Shown: positions 1 to 9,319, counted from the first letter of the stretch. The stretch: DNA of 43,955 nucleotides from Ruminococcaceae bacterium UBA7080 (GCA_002493595.1 DKZG01000023.1:1-43955); one strand, 5' to 3'. Notes: generated by a model from the letters alone, not told the origin. A program made the numbers and translations.

Positions 1-45
1 GTCTGCACAACTTGGAGCGGTTCATAATCGGAGTCAGGCCTTTTT

Positions 46-1074
46 TTACCATTTAGTATAAACCTTTTCACAAAAAGCATACATATCATTGATTTCCAGT
101 TTATCACCGCTGTCAAGAACAACAAATCCATTCCACAGTCCGTGAAGCTGATGGGTTTTCATACCAAAAGCATTAAGCGGCATAAGATTTGAATAGTTAT
201 CATAAAACGGAGTCATTGTTAAATCCAGTCTGCCGTCCCTGCTGATAAAATGCCAGTTTTCCATCCATTTGTTATCGATCTGCGGGTCATGTTCAAGATA
301 AACATCTGATATTTTATGACAAATTCCGTCATAGAATAATGCCGTTTCAGTTGCTTTTGATGTATTCCCAAAGCCCCATGTAAGCTCAAAGCCAAAAAGC
401 TTACCGTCAATCCTAGTACTGCCATTTGCCCAATACCACATATTTCGATAAGGCCATATTCCTCGGCCCCAATCCAGAACAGTATAGGTATTATCCTTTA
501 CAAACTCAAATCTTTCATCCTCTAAAAGCACATAGCCATCGGTTGCGAGACAATTAATTTTATTTGTGTAAAAGAAATGACCCGGCTTGTCAAACGGTAT
601 GGCAATTGTAATACTTTCGTGATGAGGCAACCTTTTGCAATCAAATTCAGCTTTCAGCCTTTTGCCTTTAATTTGACCTTCATATGTAAGATGATGACCC
701 ATCTGTGTCGTGTCAAATTCTATCTTTGTTCTGCCATGGGAATATAGAATACGGTTTGGGAAGTCACCATTTTTATTAAGTCTGTTTTTATTAGGCGTAA
801 AAAACTCAATATGCATTGTATCAAATTTTCTGCCTGTTTTTAAATCAACAAAACCAAATGTTGCGCAGGTAGCAAGAGATATGTTGAAAAAGTTAATCTG
901 AACCATAATTTCTCCGTTGCTCACCTGATAAAAATCCCATTCCTTAAGGCGCATAATACTTACGCAACGCTTTTCAATATTATAATCATAAAGATTTCTC
1001 CTGCACCAACCCGGGTTTAAAAGATTTCCCTTATCATCAAGCAACGCCTGACTTGAAACAATTTCATTTTGCAT
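46..1074 (-). CDS. DUF2804 family protein
   Basis: This 342-residue protein matches the DUF2804 family. It has the characteristic aromatic and histidine-rich core (VLDWGRGIWPYRNMWYWANG near residues 200-220) and the C-terminal motif HQLHGLWNGFVVLDSG followed by an MYAFCEKV tail. No signal peptide or membrane segment is visible, so it is probably cytoplasmic. The family has no established reaction; its many conserved Trp and His residues suggest a lipid- or carbohydrate-related fold, but that is only an inference. The ATG start has AGGTG seven bases upstream. The gene stands alone between a weak hairpin at 1143-1178 and the left edge of the window. Family membership is firm; function is unknown. 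Confidence 0.82.
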   Translation of the reverse strand: MQNEIVSSQALLDDKGNLLNPGWCRRNLYDYNIEKRCVSIMRLKEWDFYQVSNGEIMVQINFFNISLATCATFGFVDLKTGRKFDTMHIEFFTPNKNRLNKNGDFPNRILYSHGRTKIEFDTTQMGHHLTYEGQIKGKRLKAEFDCKRLPHHESITIAIPFDKPGHFFYTNKINCLATDGYVLLEDERFEFVKDNTYTVLDWGRGIWPYRNMWYWANGSTRIDGKLFGFELTWGFGNTSKATETALFYDGICHKISDVYLEHDPQIDNKWMENWHFISRDGRLDLTMTPFYDNYSNLMPLNAFGMKTHQLHGLWNGFVVLDSGDKLEINDMYAFCEKVYTKW

Positions 1075-1142
1075 AATTTCACACCTGCCGTTCTTTGCAG
1101 TTTAACTTATGTTGAGCTTAATCCCTGTTTCACAATAACACA

Positions 1143-1178
1143 AAACACACAAAAAGGCAATCATTATATAAAGCCAAT
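1143..1178 (-). terminator. Possible terminator hairpin upstream of the DUF2804 gene
   Basis: AAACACAC and GTGTGTTT arms, with an inner GGC/GCC pairing, flank an A/T-rich loop. On the minus strand the hairpin is followed by TTTTGTG, so it could end transcription from the small exported-protein gene at 1208-1672. The U-tract is short, so the call is tentative. Confidence 0.4.
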
Positions 1179-1207
1179 CTGTGTGTTTAATAACCATTGT
1201 CTGAAAA

Positions 1208-1672
1208 TCAGACATATTCTGTTTTGATATCAACGCTGCCGGTAAAATTTTTATACTGCACCATTACATAATTGCTGCCGCTGAATTCAAACTGTCTGTC
1301 AAAGTTTCCCTTCTTATCAGGTTTAATTGTCTCAACCGATGAACCCAAACCGATGCGTACATCAGCAGCTCCCGATTGCGGATGAATTGTGCCTTTAACT
1401 CTTAACTTTGTGTCATGGATACGACACCCGCCATAAGGTACATCTCTGCCCGTAATGCGATCTGCACTGCATTTATAAGAACCTGTAAAGTCATCCCTTT
1501 TATCAAAACGTTCGCCAAGTAAATTCCATTTTGAGGTCAACTGTGTCTTTCCGAGTATCTCAACAGCATTTGCATATCCGCTTACAATATTTTCTGTTGT
1601 AATAAACCTAAATGTAATGGTACACATAACAGCAATAAAACAAACCAAAATTGCAATTATATGTCGCATCAT
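1208..1672 (-). CDS. Small exported or membrane-anchored hypothetical protein
   Basis: I do not recognise this 154-residue protein. It begins with a short basic stretch and one hydrophobic segment (about residues 4-22, IIAILVCFIAVMCTITF), consistent with a signal anchor. The remaining 130 residues are polar and predicted to be outside the cell. Two Cys in the mature part (in SYKCSAD and YGGCRIHD, about residues 67 and 82) could form a disulfide. The C-terminal half (VRIGLGSSVETI, NYVMVQYKNFTGSVDI) looks like beta strands. The ATG start has AGGAG five bases upstream. It lies directly downstream of the ABC permease on the same strand, so it may be an accessory of that transporter, but no intergenic promoter or terminator settles this. 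Confidence 0.6.
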   Translation of the reverse strand: MMRHIIAILVCFIAVMCTITFRFITTENIVSGYANAVEILGKTQLTSKWNLLGERFDKRDDFTGSYKCSADRITGRDVPYGGCRIHDTKLRVKGTIHPQSGAADVRIGLGSSVETIKPDKKGNFDRQFEFSGSNYVMVQYKNFTGSVDIKTEYV

Positions 1673-1689
1673 ACTTTCTCCTTTATATC

Positions 1690-1721
1690 AGCCGACAGCA
1701 TGGCAAACCCTGCTGCCGGCT
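1690..1721 (-). repeat. Intergenic GC-rich hairpin
   Basis: An inverted repeat, AGCCG-A-CAGCA paired with TGCTG-C-CGGCT, forms a hairpin with a nine-base loop between the permease and the exported protein. No U-tract follows on either strand, so it is more likely an mRNA processing or stabilising structure than an intrinsic terminator. Confidence 0.45.
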
Positions 1722-1754
1722 CCGCTAATTGCTGCAAAGCACAGCTCGAGACGG

Positions 1755-4304
1755 TTAATTTATATCTTCCTTAAGCGTTTCAATAATTGAATCGTTTTTG
1801 AGTTTAGATACAGAATAAGTCATTGACAATCCAACTATTACAAATACGGCAAATATTACTGCAAGATAAAGCTTCCAATCAAATTCAAACGGAATTGAAG
1901 CCGATGATACCAATTTGTTCATAGCAATACTGATTACAACACTGATCGGCAGAGCAAAGAACAGTGCTTTAAGTCCGTAAAAGCAACTTTCAAGACTAAC
2001 CATTTTTCTAAAGCCCTTAGGTGTTGTGCCGACTGATTTAAGCATTGCAAATTCCTTGCGGCGCATTGCAATTCCTGTTGAAATTGTATTGATAATATTT
2101 GCTATTGTAATAAGTGTTATCAATACGATAAATCCATAAACAAACACTTGCAAAACAAATGCCATGGAATTCATAGTTTGCATCTGTTCAACATAATCCG
2201 CTACATAGGTAGAGCCGTAATCGTTTTCATCCACTATGCTTTGAATTTTCTCTGCAGTCTGTTCATGATCATCTGTAACAACACCGACCGTATATAATAA
2301 ATCCTGATCAGACACATCTGCATTAATGATATTTCGCGCTGAAGACAACGGCATATAAAGCGATATAGAGTCTGTAGGATTAAGATTACATGCATAATTA
2401 TTACTGTCATACTTAACAAAAGCGCCCAATTCAACTTTAATGGGATTATCCCCTACAGGATACACATAATGCGTTCCAATAAGTTTATCATTAAATATTT
2501 TAGACTCTGTCTTATGATTTACATTATTCAGAACAAGAGCCTTAGCCTTATTTCCATAATAATCCTTATAATCTGCGCCATTGTCCTTACAAAGCTTATT
2601 AAAGTCCTCATCATTAATCTGATTTATAAATATTAGTCTTGATGTTTTAAAGAAATTTGAATATCCGCTTGTCAAATATTCTTTATTCGTCAAATTCGCT
2701 GTGCCTTCTACCTGATCAAGATCAAATTGATCAACCGTAAAACAATAGTAATCATCAATTTCCGAAATATCATCAAGCTGAGCGCAAAGCTTGTCAGCAT
2801 TTTCGCTGCTAACCATAACATTTACTTGATATGGTATACCGCTCATATCAGCAGCCATGGTAAAAATCTGACAAAAGTAATTAACACTCAAAAACAAAAT
2901 TACGGAGAGTGCAATAGAAGCAATAATTACTCTTGATTTTCTGCCGTTTCTTTTTAAGTTCTTGTTAGCCAGTTCGCCCTCATATCCGAATATTTTGCGA
3001 ATTAGTTTTGACGATTTAATTTTTTTGGCCTTTATTTTTATTTCATCCCTCTGTCTGATTGCATCAATCGGCGTAATGGACGATGCCTTGTGAGACGGAA
3101 TAAACGAAGAAATAAAAATCGTTAAAGCACTGAACAAAACAATTGCTGCTATTGCCCACATCGGAACTACAACCGGCATTTCCATCATTCCGGAATCAAC
3201 TAACATTCCACTGTCAATAATCTCTTTGCCTACAACTCTAAGTGTAATACTGATTCCTGCAATACCCGCTGCTATACCCACCGGTATACCAATAATTCCT
3301 AATATAAAACCCTCATAATATACACTGGCTCGTTTCTGCTTCTTTGTTGCACCGACAGATGCCAGCATTCCGAGATACCTTACACGTTCCGAAAGTGACA
3401 TTCCGAAGGAATTATAAATCAACACAACAGATGCAATCATTATAATGGCCAAAATAATAATGACCAGCGGCAGCAAAACCGCTGCAGTTGTGCTGTCCTT
3501 ATCCATAGCAAACACTGTGCTGAGGTATTCGCTGTTTATGTGATACTCTTCAATACTGTACTCCTTAATTATGTCTTTTATAACATTAAGGGAATTATAA
3601 TTAAGCTCCTTAAGCTCTATCATTATTCTTACAGTTTCGCCGTTTGGGACAGTGTAATTATTGAGATCCAGACCTCTGACAATAGAGGATGAAGTGATTG
3701 TCGGAGAATTATTATACAGAATTGCGGTAATCTTATATTCACCAATACCTGACGTTTCAAAATCCTCATCACTGAAATATCCTCCCGAAATCATAGTCCT
3801 TTCACCGTTTTCAACAAGATAACGGTGGCCAAAAGGAATGCTTACAGTGTCACCTATTTTCCAATTCAGCTTGTTTTTTTCGATAAACCTTTGCTCAACA
3901 GCTATTTCTTTTTCATTTTGAGGTATCGTACCATCATACTTACCGGTAAACATCTGCTCAAGATTCTTTTTGTCACCTACATAAAAATCACCTGTCCTGG
4001 CTGATTTTGATTTGTTTCCGGCAAGCTGATATCCGATTTCCTCAGACTCGGCATTCACGCCGATTCGTTCAATACGATCATCCTTCTGAAGTTTTTCAAG
4101 CTGCACTTCATCAACATAAAAGGTCGCATGGCGGTGACCGCTGGACATAAAATCTATCTCAGCAAAAAGATTCAAGAAAGATGCTGCAGCAACAAATACT
4201 GCTGTAATCATCGCAACCGACACACAAATACCGAGCGTTGTGATAACCGTTCTTCCCTTATTTTCTTTAAGATGACGAAGGGTTAATTTATTTACGATAT
4301 TCAA
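1755..4304 (-). CDS. FtsX-family ABC transporter permease
   Basis: This 849-residue permease has two FtsX units. In the first, a membrane segment at about residues 20-45 is followed by a large extracytoplasmic domain (about 50-270) and three membrane segments ending near 405. The second repeats this pattern: a segment near 460-482, an outer domain to about 690, then three segments to about 840. The layout is that of MacB/LolE-like or peptide-resistance permeases, which move or sense substrates at the outer face of the membrane rather than importing them. The start is TTG, and TTGA overlaps the stop of the ATPase gene by four bases, so the two are translationally coupled. With the ATPase and the two-component genes it forms an antimicrobial-peptide or cell-envelope stress module; the substrate cannot be read from sequence. 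Confidence 0.9.
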   Translation of the reverse strand: MNIVNKLTLRHLKENKGRTVITTLGICVSVAMITAVFVAAASFLNLFAEIDFMSSGHRHATFYVDEVQLEKLQKDDRIERIGVNAESEEIGYQLAGNKSKSARTGDFYVGDKKNLEQMFTGKYDGTIPQNEKEIAVEQRFIEKNKLNWKIGDTVSIPFGHRYLVENGERTMISGGYFSDEDFETSGIGEYKITAILYNNSPTITSSSIVRGLDLNNYTVPNGETVRIMIELKELNYNSLNVIKDIIKEYSIEEYHINSEYLSTVFAMDKDSTTAAVLLPLVIIILAIIMIASVVLIYNSFGMSLSERVRYLGMLASVGATKKQKRASVYYEGFILGIIGIPVGIAAGIAGISITLRVVGKEIIDSGMLVDSGMMEMPVVVPMWAIAAIVLFSALTIFISSFIPSHKASSITPIDAIRQRDEIKIKAKKIKSSKLIRKIFGYEGELANKNLKRNGRKSRVIIASIALSVILFLSVNYFCQIFTMAADMSGIPYQVNVMVSSENADKLCAQLDDISEIDDYYCFTVDQFDLDQVEGTANLTNKEYLTSGYSNFFKTSRLIFINQINDEDFNKLCKDNGADYKDYYGNKAKALVLNNVNHKTESKIFNDKLIGTHYVYPVGDNPIKVELGAFVKYDSNNYACNLNPTDSISLYMPLSSARNIINADVSDQDLLYTVGVVTDDHEQTAEKIQSIVDENDYGSTYVADYVEQMQTMNSMAFVLQVFVYGFIVLITLITIANIINTISTGIAMRRKEFAMLKSVGTTPKGFRKMVSLESCFYGLKALFFALPISVVISIAMNKLVSSASIPFEFDWKLYLAVIFAVFVIVGLSMTYSVSKLKNDSIIETLKEDIN

Positions 4305-4984
4305 CCCATCCTCACCTCATCTCTTTTAATTTTACCATCTTCAATAGCTATAATCCTGTCTGCGGAAAGGGCTATCTTTTCATCATGTGTAATAATAATA
4401 ACAGTCTGCTTATACTCCCTGTTAAAATGTCTTAAAAGAGAAATAATTTCTTTACTGTTTTCACTGTCAAGATTACCCGTAGGCTCATCCGCAAGCATAA
4501 GTGCAGGATTATTTACAAGTGCTCTGCCTATTGAAACTCTCTGCTGCTGACCGCCTGAAAGCTGATTCGGAAGATGCTCTAACCTGTGTGAAAGACCGAG
4601 TCGCTCAACCAAATCCTGAATCTGCTGTTTATCAGGCTTTCTTCCGTCAAGAAGAAGCGGAAGTGTTAGATTTTCCTCAACCGTTAAAATAGGAATCAGA
4701 TTATAAAACTGATAGATTAATCCGATTTGTCGGCGTCTGAAAACTGCTAAAGCTGTTTCGTCCAGTGCGGATATATCCGTATCGTTAATCATAACTCTTC
4801 CGCTTGTAGGCGTATCCACACCGCCGAGAATATGAAGCAATGTTGATTTGCCGGAACCGCTTGGACCGATAATGGCAACAAATTCACCCTGTTCAACAGA
4901 GAATGACACATCATCAAGGGCCTTTACCATTACATCGCCCTTACCATATGTTTTAGATAAATTTTTTACATCAAGAATTTTCAT
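4301..4984 (-). CDS. ABC transporter ATP-binding protein, MacB/LolD type
   Basis: This 227-residue nucleotide-binding subunit powers the adjacent FtsX-type permease. All motifs are intact: Walker A GPSGSGKST (residues 40-48), Q-loop Gln92, signature LSGGQQQR (142-149), Walker B ALMLADEP (161-168), D-loop and switch His200. Length and motifs match the LolD/MacB/BceA group. The ATG start has AAAGGAG seven bases upstream. A 119-base gap carrying a 22-base-period direct repeat separates it from the histidine kinase gene. It may therefore have its own promoter controlled by the neighbouring response regulator. Confidence 0.95.
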   Translation of the reverse strand: MKILDVKNLSKTYGKGDVMVKALDDVSFSVEQGEFVAIIGPSGSGKSTLLHILGGVDTPTSGRVMINDTDISALDETALAVFRRRQIGLIYQFYNLIPILTVEENLTLPLLLDGRKPDKQQIQDLVERLGLSHRLEHLPNQLSGGQQQRVSIGRALVNNPALMLADEPTGNLDSENSKEIISLLRHFNREYKQTVIIITHDEKIALSADRIIAIEDGKIKRDEVRMG

Positions 4985-5025
4985 AGTTTATCTCCTTTCG
5001 TTGTCATCATCTTACTAAGCTACTC

Positions 5026-5062
5026 TTACAGCTTGGTGACTTATTTATTACAGTTTCGTCAC
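5026..5062 (-). promoter_or_regulatory. Tandem direct repeat, candidate response-regulator operator
   Basis: On the minus strand GTGACGAAACTGTAA (5062-5048) and GTCACCAAGCTGTAA (5040-5026) match at 12 of 15 positions. Their starts are exactly 22 bases apart, two helical turns. OmpR-family regulators typically bind such tandem repeats upstream of or overlapping a -35 region. The repeat lies in the kinase-to-ATPase gap, 42 bases before the ATPase start. Binding by the regulator encoded at 6089-6766 is inferred. Confidence 0.55.
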
Positions 5063-5103
5063 ATTACAAATTTCCAAACGCAAAAGCCTCTTATACAAAA
5101 AAT

Positions 5104-6096
5104 CTATATAATCGACTTATAAAATCTGATTTCAAACCGTGAACCTTTACCGGGCTCGCTTGTAACGGTAATTTCACCATTTTCTTTTTCAAAAACGGTT
5201 TTTGCGAGTGCAAGACCAATACCCACGCTGTCACCTGATGAATTTTTGCCGTGATAAAAACGCTCAAAAATATGGGGCAAATCCTCTGCCTCAATACCGC
5301 AGCCATTATCACTTATAATTATCGCATCATATAGATTGGTGATTTTACTTGATATAGTCAGTTCGCCATTCTTCTGTGTGTGCTCAATACAATTCTTAAT
5401 TATATTGGAAAATGCTTCTTCACTCCAATTGCTGTCACCGTTCACAATAAAATCAGTTGTAAGATTAACCAATGACATTCCCTTTAAATCAAGGGTAATC
5501 AGAAACGGTTTTATACTTTTTTCAATAACCGATTTAATTGAAAAATCCTCTTTTTTAAACTGCGCCGTGCCTGCATCCAGCTTTGAAAGCTTCAGCAAAT
5601 TTGTTGTCAGCCATTTCATCTTATCCAGCTGGCTTTCTATAATATTAATAAACTCCGTCCGCTTGTCAGCTGACTTTTCTTCTCTAAGCAAATCCGTCAT
5701 CACGATCATAGAGGTTAAAGGTGTCTTCAGCTGATGCGAAATATCTGCCAAACTGTCTGCCAAATACAGTTTATCCTTTTGCAAAAATTCATTTTGAAAA
5801 CGCAAAAGAGTCATGACCTTGTAAAGATTATTCTTTAGAATAGACAACTCACCTTCCGTATTGTCAGCTATATCCAAATCCAACCTGCCGGCACATATTA
5901 AGGATAAATAATTATTAAACTCATTTATTTTTTTATAGCGTTTCTTTGTTACATAAAGAAAAATAAGCGTAAGCACCAGACCTAATACGAGGCAAACCAA
6001 CGAACATCTGAAATCAAAAAAAGAACAGATTATAAAACATAAAACCGTAACAGCAAAACCGGAAACCGTAATTATTTTAATATCCTTATTAATCAT
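5104..6096 (-). CDS. Intramembrane-sensing sensor histidine kinase
   Basis: This 330-residue kinase has two N-terminal membrane segments (about residues 9-26 and 31-49) joined by only about four residues. It therefore has essentially no extracellular sensor domain, as in BceS-type kinases that sense through a partner ABC transporter. A HAMP-like linker follows. The H-box DISHQLKTPLTS carries the phosphoacceptor His121, and the catalytic domain has N-box NIIKNCIEHT, G1 DNGCGIEAEDLPHIF and G2 GIGLALA. It overlaps the stop of the response-regulator gene by eight bases and is translationally coupled to it. The expected role is to phosphorylate that regulator in response to an envelope-active peptide or transporter state. 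Confidence 0.93.
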   Translation of the reverse strand: MINKDIKIITVSGFAVTVLCFIICSFFDFRCSLVCLVLGLVLTLIFLYVTKKRYKKINEFNNYLSLICAGRLDLDIADNTEGELSILKNNLYKVMTLLRFQNEFLQKDKLYLADSLADISHQLKTPLTSMIVMTDLLREEKSADKRTEFINIIESQLDKMKWLTTNLLKLSKLDAGTAQFKKEDFSIKSVIEKSIKPFLITLDLKGMSLVNLTTDFIVNGDSNWSEEAFSNIIKNCIEHTQKNGELTISSKITNLYDAIIISDNGCGIEAEDLPHIFERFYHGKNSSGDSVGIGLALAKTVFEKENGEITVTSEPGKGSRFEIRFYKSII

Positions 6097-6766
6097 TTTC
6101 GATCACATATCCCAAACCGCGTATTGTTTTAATATATACCGGCTTTGTCGGATCCTCCTCAATTTTATCTCTCAATCGTTTAATATAAACAGTAAGTGTA
6201 TTATCCTCAACAAAATCCCCATCAATATCCCAAATATTTTCAAGCAACTGATTGCGTGAAAGAACACTGCCGCGGTTATTAAGCAAAATCAAAAGAAGCC
6301 GATATTCCATAGCGGTTAAAACAATTTCTTCATTGCCTTTATACACTTTGGCCTCATTGGTATTTATGATTAAATCTTTGATTTTTACAATACCGTCTAA
6401 AGACTCTTTATTATATCTTCTTAAAACGCTTTTAATTCTCACCAAAAGTTCTTTCACTCTGAAAGGCTTTGCAATATAATCATCCGCACCATAGTCAAAC
6501 CCCATCACAACATTGACCTCATCATCAAACGCTGTAAGGAAAATAATAGGAAAATCCCCTATCTGTTTAATTCGTTTACATACATCATAGCCACTGCCGT
6601 CAGGCAGTGTTAAATCCAATATATAAAGAGCAAATTCATCTTTTTCAATTATATCCATTGCACTTTTGACTGTTTTGGCAAGCGTAACCTTGTAACCTTC
6701 ATTTTCAAGAGAATATGTCAAGCCGATACCGATTGCATCGTCATCCTCTAAAAGAAAAATTTTCAT
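6089..6766 (-). CDS. OmpR-family response regulator
   Basis: This 225-residue regulator has an N-terminal receiver domain, with acidic pocket LLEDDD at residues 5-10, phosphoacceptor Asp51 in YILDLTLPDG, and the conserved Lys in YIAKPF. The C-terminal winged helix is of PhoB/OmpR type (SVLSRNQLLENIW, TVYIKRLRDKIE, IRGLGYV). The start chosen is the ATG at 6766: it has GAGGGG about eight bases upstream and begins directly with MKIFLLEDD, whereas a longer reading adds nine unconserved residues. The gene leads the regulator-kinase pair and is followed by the transporter genes, whose promoter it probably controls. Confidence 0.94.
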   Translation of the reverse strand: MKIFLLEDDDAIGIGLTYSLENEGYKVTLAKTVKSAMDIIEKDEFALYILDLTLPDGSGYDVCKRIKQIGDFPIIFLTAFDDEVNVVMGFDYGADDYIAKPFRVKELLVRIKSVLRRYNKESLDGIVKIKDLIINTNEAKVYKGNEEIVLTAMEYRLLLILLNNRGSVLSRNQLLENIWDIDGDFVEDNTLTVYIKRLRDKIEEDPTKPVYIKTIRGLGYVIEND

Positions 6767-6811
6767 TCTATCACCCCTCTGATATTTTATCACATACAGC
6801 CTGCACTTTCT

Positions 6812-6827
6812 ATTACAATATTGTAAT
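6812..6827. promoter_or_regulatory. 16-bp perfect palindrome upstream of the response regulator
   Basis: ATTACAATATTGTAAT is a perfect palindrome 46 bases before the regulator start. Its TGTAA/TTACA half sites also occur in the direct repeats at 5026-5062, so autoregulation by the same protein is possible. No well-spaced -35/-10 pair could be assigned here. Confidence 0.4.
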
Positions 6828-6832
6828 AATGC

Positions 6833-6867
6833 AAAATAAAAACGGCTTCATATACAGTCTCAGCCGT
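6833..6867 (-). terminator. Intrinsic terminator of the ctsR-clpC operon
   Basis: On the minus strand ACGGCT and AGCCGT flank a 14-base loop and are followed by TTTTTATTTT. The hairpin starts about 29 bases after the clpC stop codon. Confidence 0.7.
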
Positions 6868-6895
6868 ATACAAAGCCATTTCAAATCATATAATC

Positions 6896-9319
6896 TTAGT
6901 CAAACGAAAATTCGCCGTCTTTAAAATCAACCGTACATTTTTCGCCTAATTTATTTTCAAGTATCAGTTCTGAAAGACGATCCTCAATTTTTGTCTGTAT
7001 CGCTCTTCTCAGAGGTCTTGCGCCATACACCTTATCAAAACCGACATCAGCAATAGCAGCAACAGCAGCATCTGTAAAGATAAGCTGCGTACCTAATTCG
7101 GCAAGCTGCTTTCTGAGAGTTTTAAGCATTCTTCTTGCAATTTCTTCAATATCCTGCTTTTCAAGTTGCTTAAAGACAATAATTTCATCTACTCGGTTAA
7201 GAAATTCAGGCTTAAAGGTGGCCTTTAAATCAGCCATTACCAGTTTTTCAATACTTTCATTCTCATCTTTTCCGTCACTTCCGAAACCGAGTGACGATTT
7301 AGGGTCTGTTATTTTAGAGGCACCGACATTCGAAGTCATAATGATAACTGCGTTCTTAAAGCTGACCTTTCTGCCCTGAGAATCAGTCAAAATGCCATCC
7401 TCAAGAATTTGTAAAAGCATATTGAAAATATCAGGATGCGCCTTTTCTATCTCATCAAAAAGCACAACGGAATACGGCTTTCTTCTTATTTTTTCAGTAA
7501 GCTGACCGCCTTCGTCAAAACCAACATAACCGGGAGGTGAACCAATAAGCTTTGATACCGTATGCTTTTCCATATATTCAGACATATCAAGCCTGATAAT
7601 GGCATCCTCATCACCAAACATAGTTTCTGCCAGTGTTTTGCAAAGCTCTGTTTTGCCTACACCGGTCGGTCCTAAAAAGATAAATGAACCTATAGGACGC
7701 TTAGGATTTTTAAGCCCTGCCCTTCCGCGGCGTATAGCCCTTGCGATACCGGAGACTGCTTTATCCTGTCCAACTATTCTTTCATGAAGCAGTTTTTCCA
7801 TATTCAGAAGTCTGTCAGACTCCTCTTTGGTGAGCTGTGTTGCCGGTATACCTGTCCATGATGAAACGACACAGGCAATGTCCTGCGTTGAAATTTCCTT
7901 TATCTGATGTGATGAAAGATTTTTCCATTTTTCCTTTTCCTCATCAAGAAGGGTTCTCAAATTGCTCTCCCTGTCTCGGATAACAGCTGCCCGTTCATAG
8001 TCCTGTCCTCTTACGGCAGATGCCTTTTCCTCTTCTAAAGACTTAAGCTCCTTCTCCATTTCCTTAAGATTATCAGGTACGGTATATGCCTTAAGTCTGA
8101 CTCTTGATGCTGCTTCATCAATCAAATCAATAGCCTTGTCAGGCAGGAACCGATCGGCAATATACCTTGATGACATCTTAACGGCATTAATTATCGCATC
8201 ATCGGAAATTTTGACCTTATGGTGCGCTTCATATTTATCGCGAAGCCCCTTAAGAATTTCTATCGCCTCTTCCTCCGTCGACTCACCGACAGTAACAGGC
8301 TGAAAACGTCTTTCAAGTGCTGCATCCTTCTCAATATTTTTCCTGTACTCATCAATGGTGGTTGCACCAATCACCTGAATTTCTCCTCGTGCAAGCGAGG
8401 GTTTAAGAATATTTGCCGCGTCGGTTGCACCTTCCGCTGCACCGGCACCCATTATGGTGTGCACTTCATCAATAAAAAGAATAACATCCTTTGCATTTCT
8501 GACTTCATCCATTGCTTTTTTGATACGTTCTTCAAAATCACCGCGATACTTTGTACCTGCAACCATAGACGTTAGGTCAAGGGCAACAATTTTTTTGCCG
8601 TTCAAAAGCTCAGGAACCTCTTCTCTGACAATCTTCAGTGCAAGCCCCTCGGCAATGGCTGTTTTGCCTACACCGGGTTCACCGATAAGGCAAGGATTAT
8701 TCTTTGTTCGCCTGGATAAAATCTGAATGACTCTCTGGATTTCTTCCTCTCTGCCTATTACGGGATCTATTTGACCCTCCTTGGCAAGCGATGTTAAATC
8801 CTTGCCGAATTCGTCAAGGGTAGGCGTTTTAGACTTTCCGCTCTTACCGCGCCTGTTGCTTTCACCTGAGCGCGTATTACCTCTTCCCACGGATGAAACG
8901 ATATCCTCAAAAAGCTGTCTCTCGTCAATTCCCTGAGCGTTCATGAATTTAACTGCATAGGAATCACCCTCCTGCAGCAGCGCCATAAGTAAATGCTCGG
9001 TATCCACAAAGCTGTGCATCATTCCCCTTGCAATCTGAAAAGCTGTATCGAGTACCCGTTTGCTTCTCGGCGTAAAATCATCCGGGGTAAGGCGTGTCGG
9101 ATTTCCCGCACCTATAACCTCTTTGATAAAATCTTCAATATCCTCTGCAGATACGCCCTTTGCATCCAGCACAGAATATGCAACTCCGGCATCTGCTTTC
9201 ATTAAACCCAAAAGGATATGCTCACTGCCCACATAATTGTGCCCAAAATTTTCTGCCGCTTTAATAGCAAAGTTTAAAGCATCGTTTGACTTTTGTGTAA
9301 AATAATTAAATCTGTACAT
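6896..9319 (-). CDS. clpC: ATP-dependent Clp protease ATP-binding subunit ClpC
   Basis: ClpC is the AAA+ unfoldase that delivers substrates to ClpP. At 807 residues it has the usual layout. The N-terminal double Clp repeat (about 1-145) contains GSEHILL and DTEHLLM, whose Glu33 and Glu108 align with the phosphoarginine-docking glutamates of Bacillus ClpC. The first AAA module has Walker A GEPGVGKT at 213-220 and Walker B VILFIDEVHT. A UVR-type middle region follows, then a second AAA module (GPTGVGKTE) with an LGF loop after TDPKSS that fits the ClpP-docking tripeptide. The ATG has GGGGAGG upstream. It is last in the ctsR-mcsA-mcsB-clpC operon, 80 bases after mcsB, and should be repressed by CtsR. 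Confidence 0.97.
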   Translation of the reverse strand: MYRFNYFTQKSNDALNFAIKAAENFGHNYVGSEHILLGLMKADAGVAYSVLDAKGVSAEDIEDFIKEVIGAGNPTRLTPDDFTPRSKRVLDTAFQIARGMMHSFVDTEHLLMALLQEGDSYAVKFMNAQGIDERQLFEDIVSSVGRGNTRSGESNRRGKSGKSKTPTLDEFGKDLTSLAKEGQIDPVIGREEEIQRVIQILSRRTKNNPCLIGEPGVGKTAIAEGLALKIVREEVPELLNGKKIVALDLTSMVAGTKYRGDFEERIKKAMDEVRNAKDVILFIDEVHTIMGAGAAEGATDAANILKPSLARGEIQVIGATTIDEYRKNIEKDAALERRFQPVTVGESTEEEAIEILKGLRDKYEAHHKVKISDDAIINAVKMSSRYIADRFLPDKAIDLIDEAASRVRLKAYTVPDNLKEMEKELKSLEEEKASAVRGQDYERAAVIRDRESNLRTLLDEEKEKWKNLSSHQIKEISTQDIACVVSSWTGIPATQLTKEESDRLLNMEKLLHERIVGQDKAVSGIARAIRRGRAGLKNPKRPIGSFIFLGPTGVGKTELCKTLAETMFGDEDAIIRLDMSEYMEKHTVSKLIGSPPGYVGFDEGGQLTEKIRRKPYSVVLFDEIEKAHPDIFNMLLQILEDGILTDSQGRKVSFKNAVIIMTSNVGASKITDPKSSLGFGSDGKDENESIEKLVMADLKATFKPEFLNRVDEIIVFKQLEKQDIEEIARRMLKTLRKQLAELGTQLIFTDAAVAAIADVGFDKVYGARPLRRAIQTKIEDRLSELILENKLGEKCTVDFKDGEFSFD

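Noticed and set aside
8219..8726. Two plus-strand open frames (118 and 90 codons) opposite clpC
   Set aside because: They run antisense to the conserved AAA domains of clpC, have no ribosome binding site, and their sequence is explained by the clpC codons.
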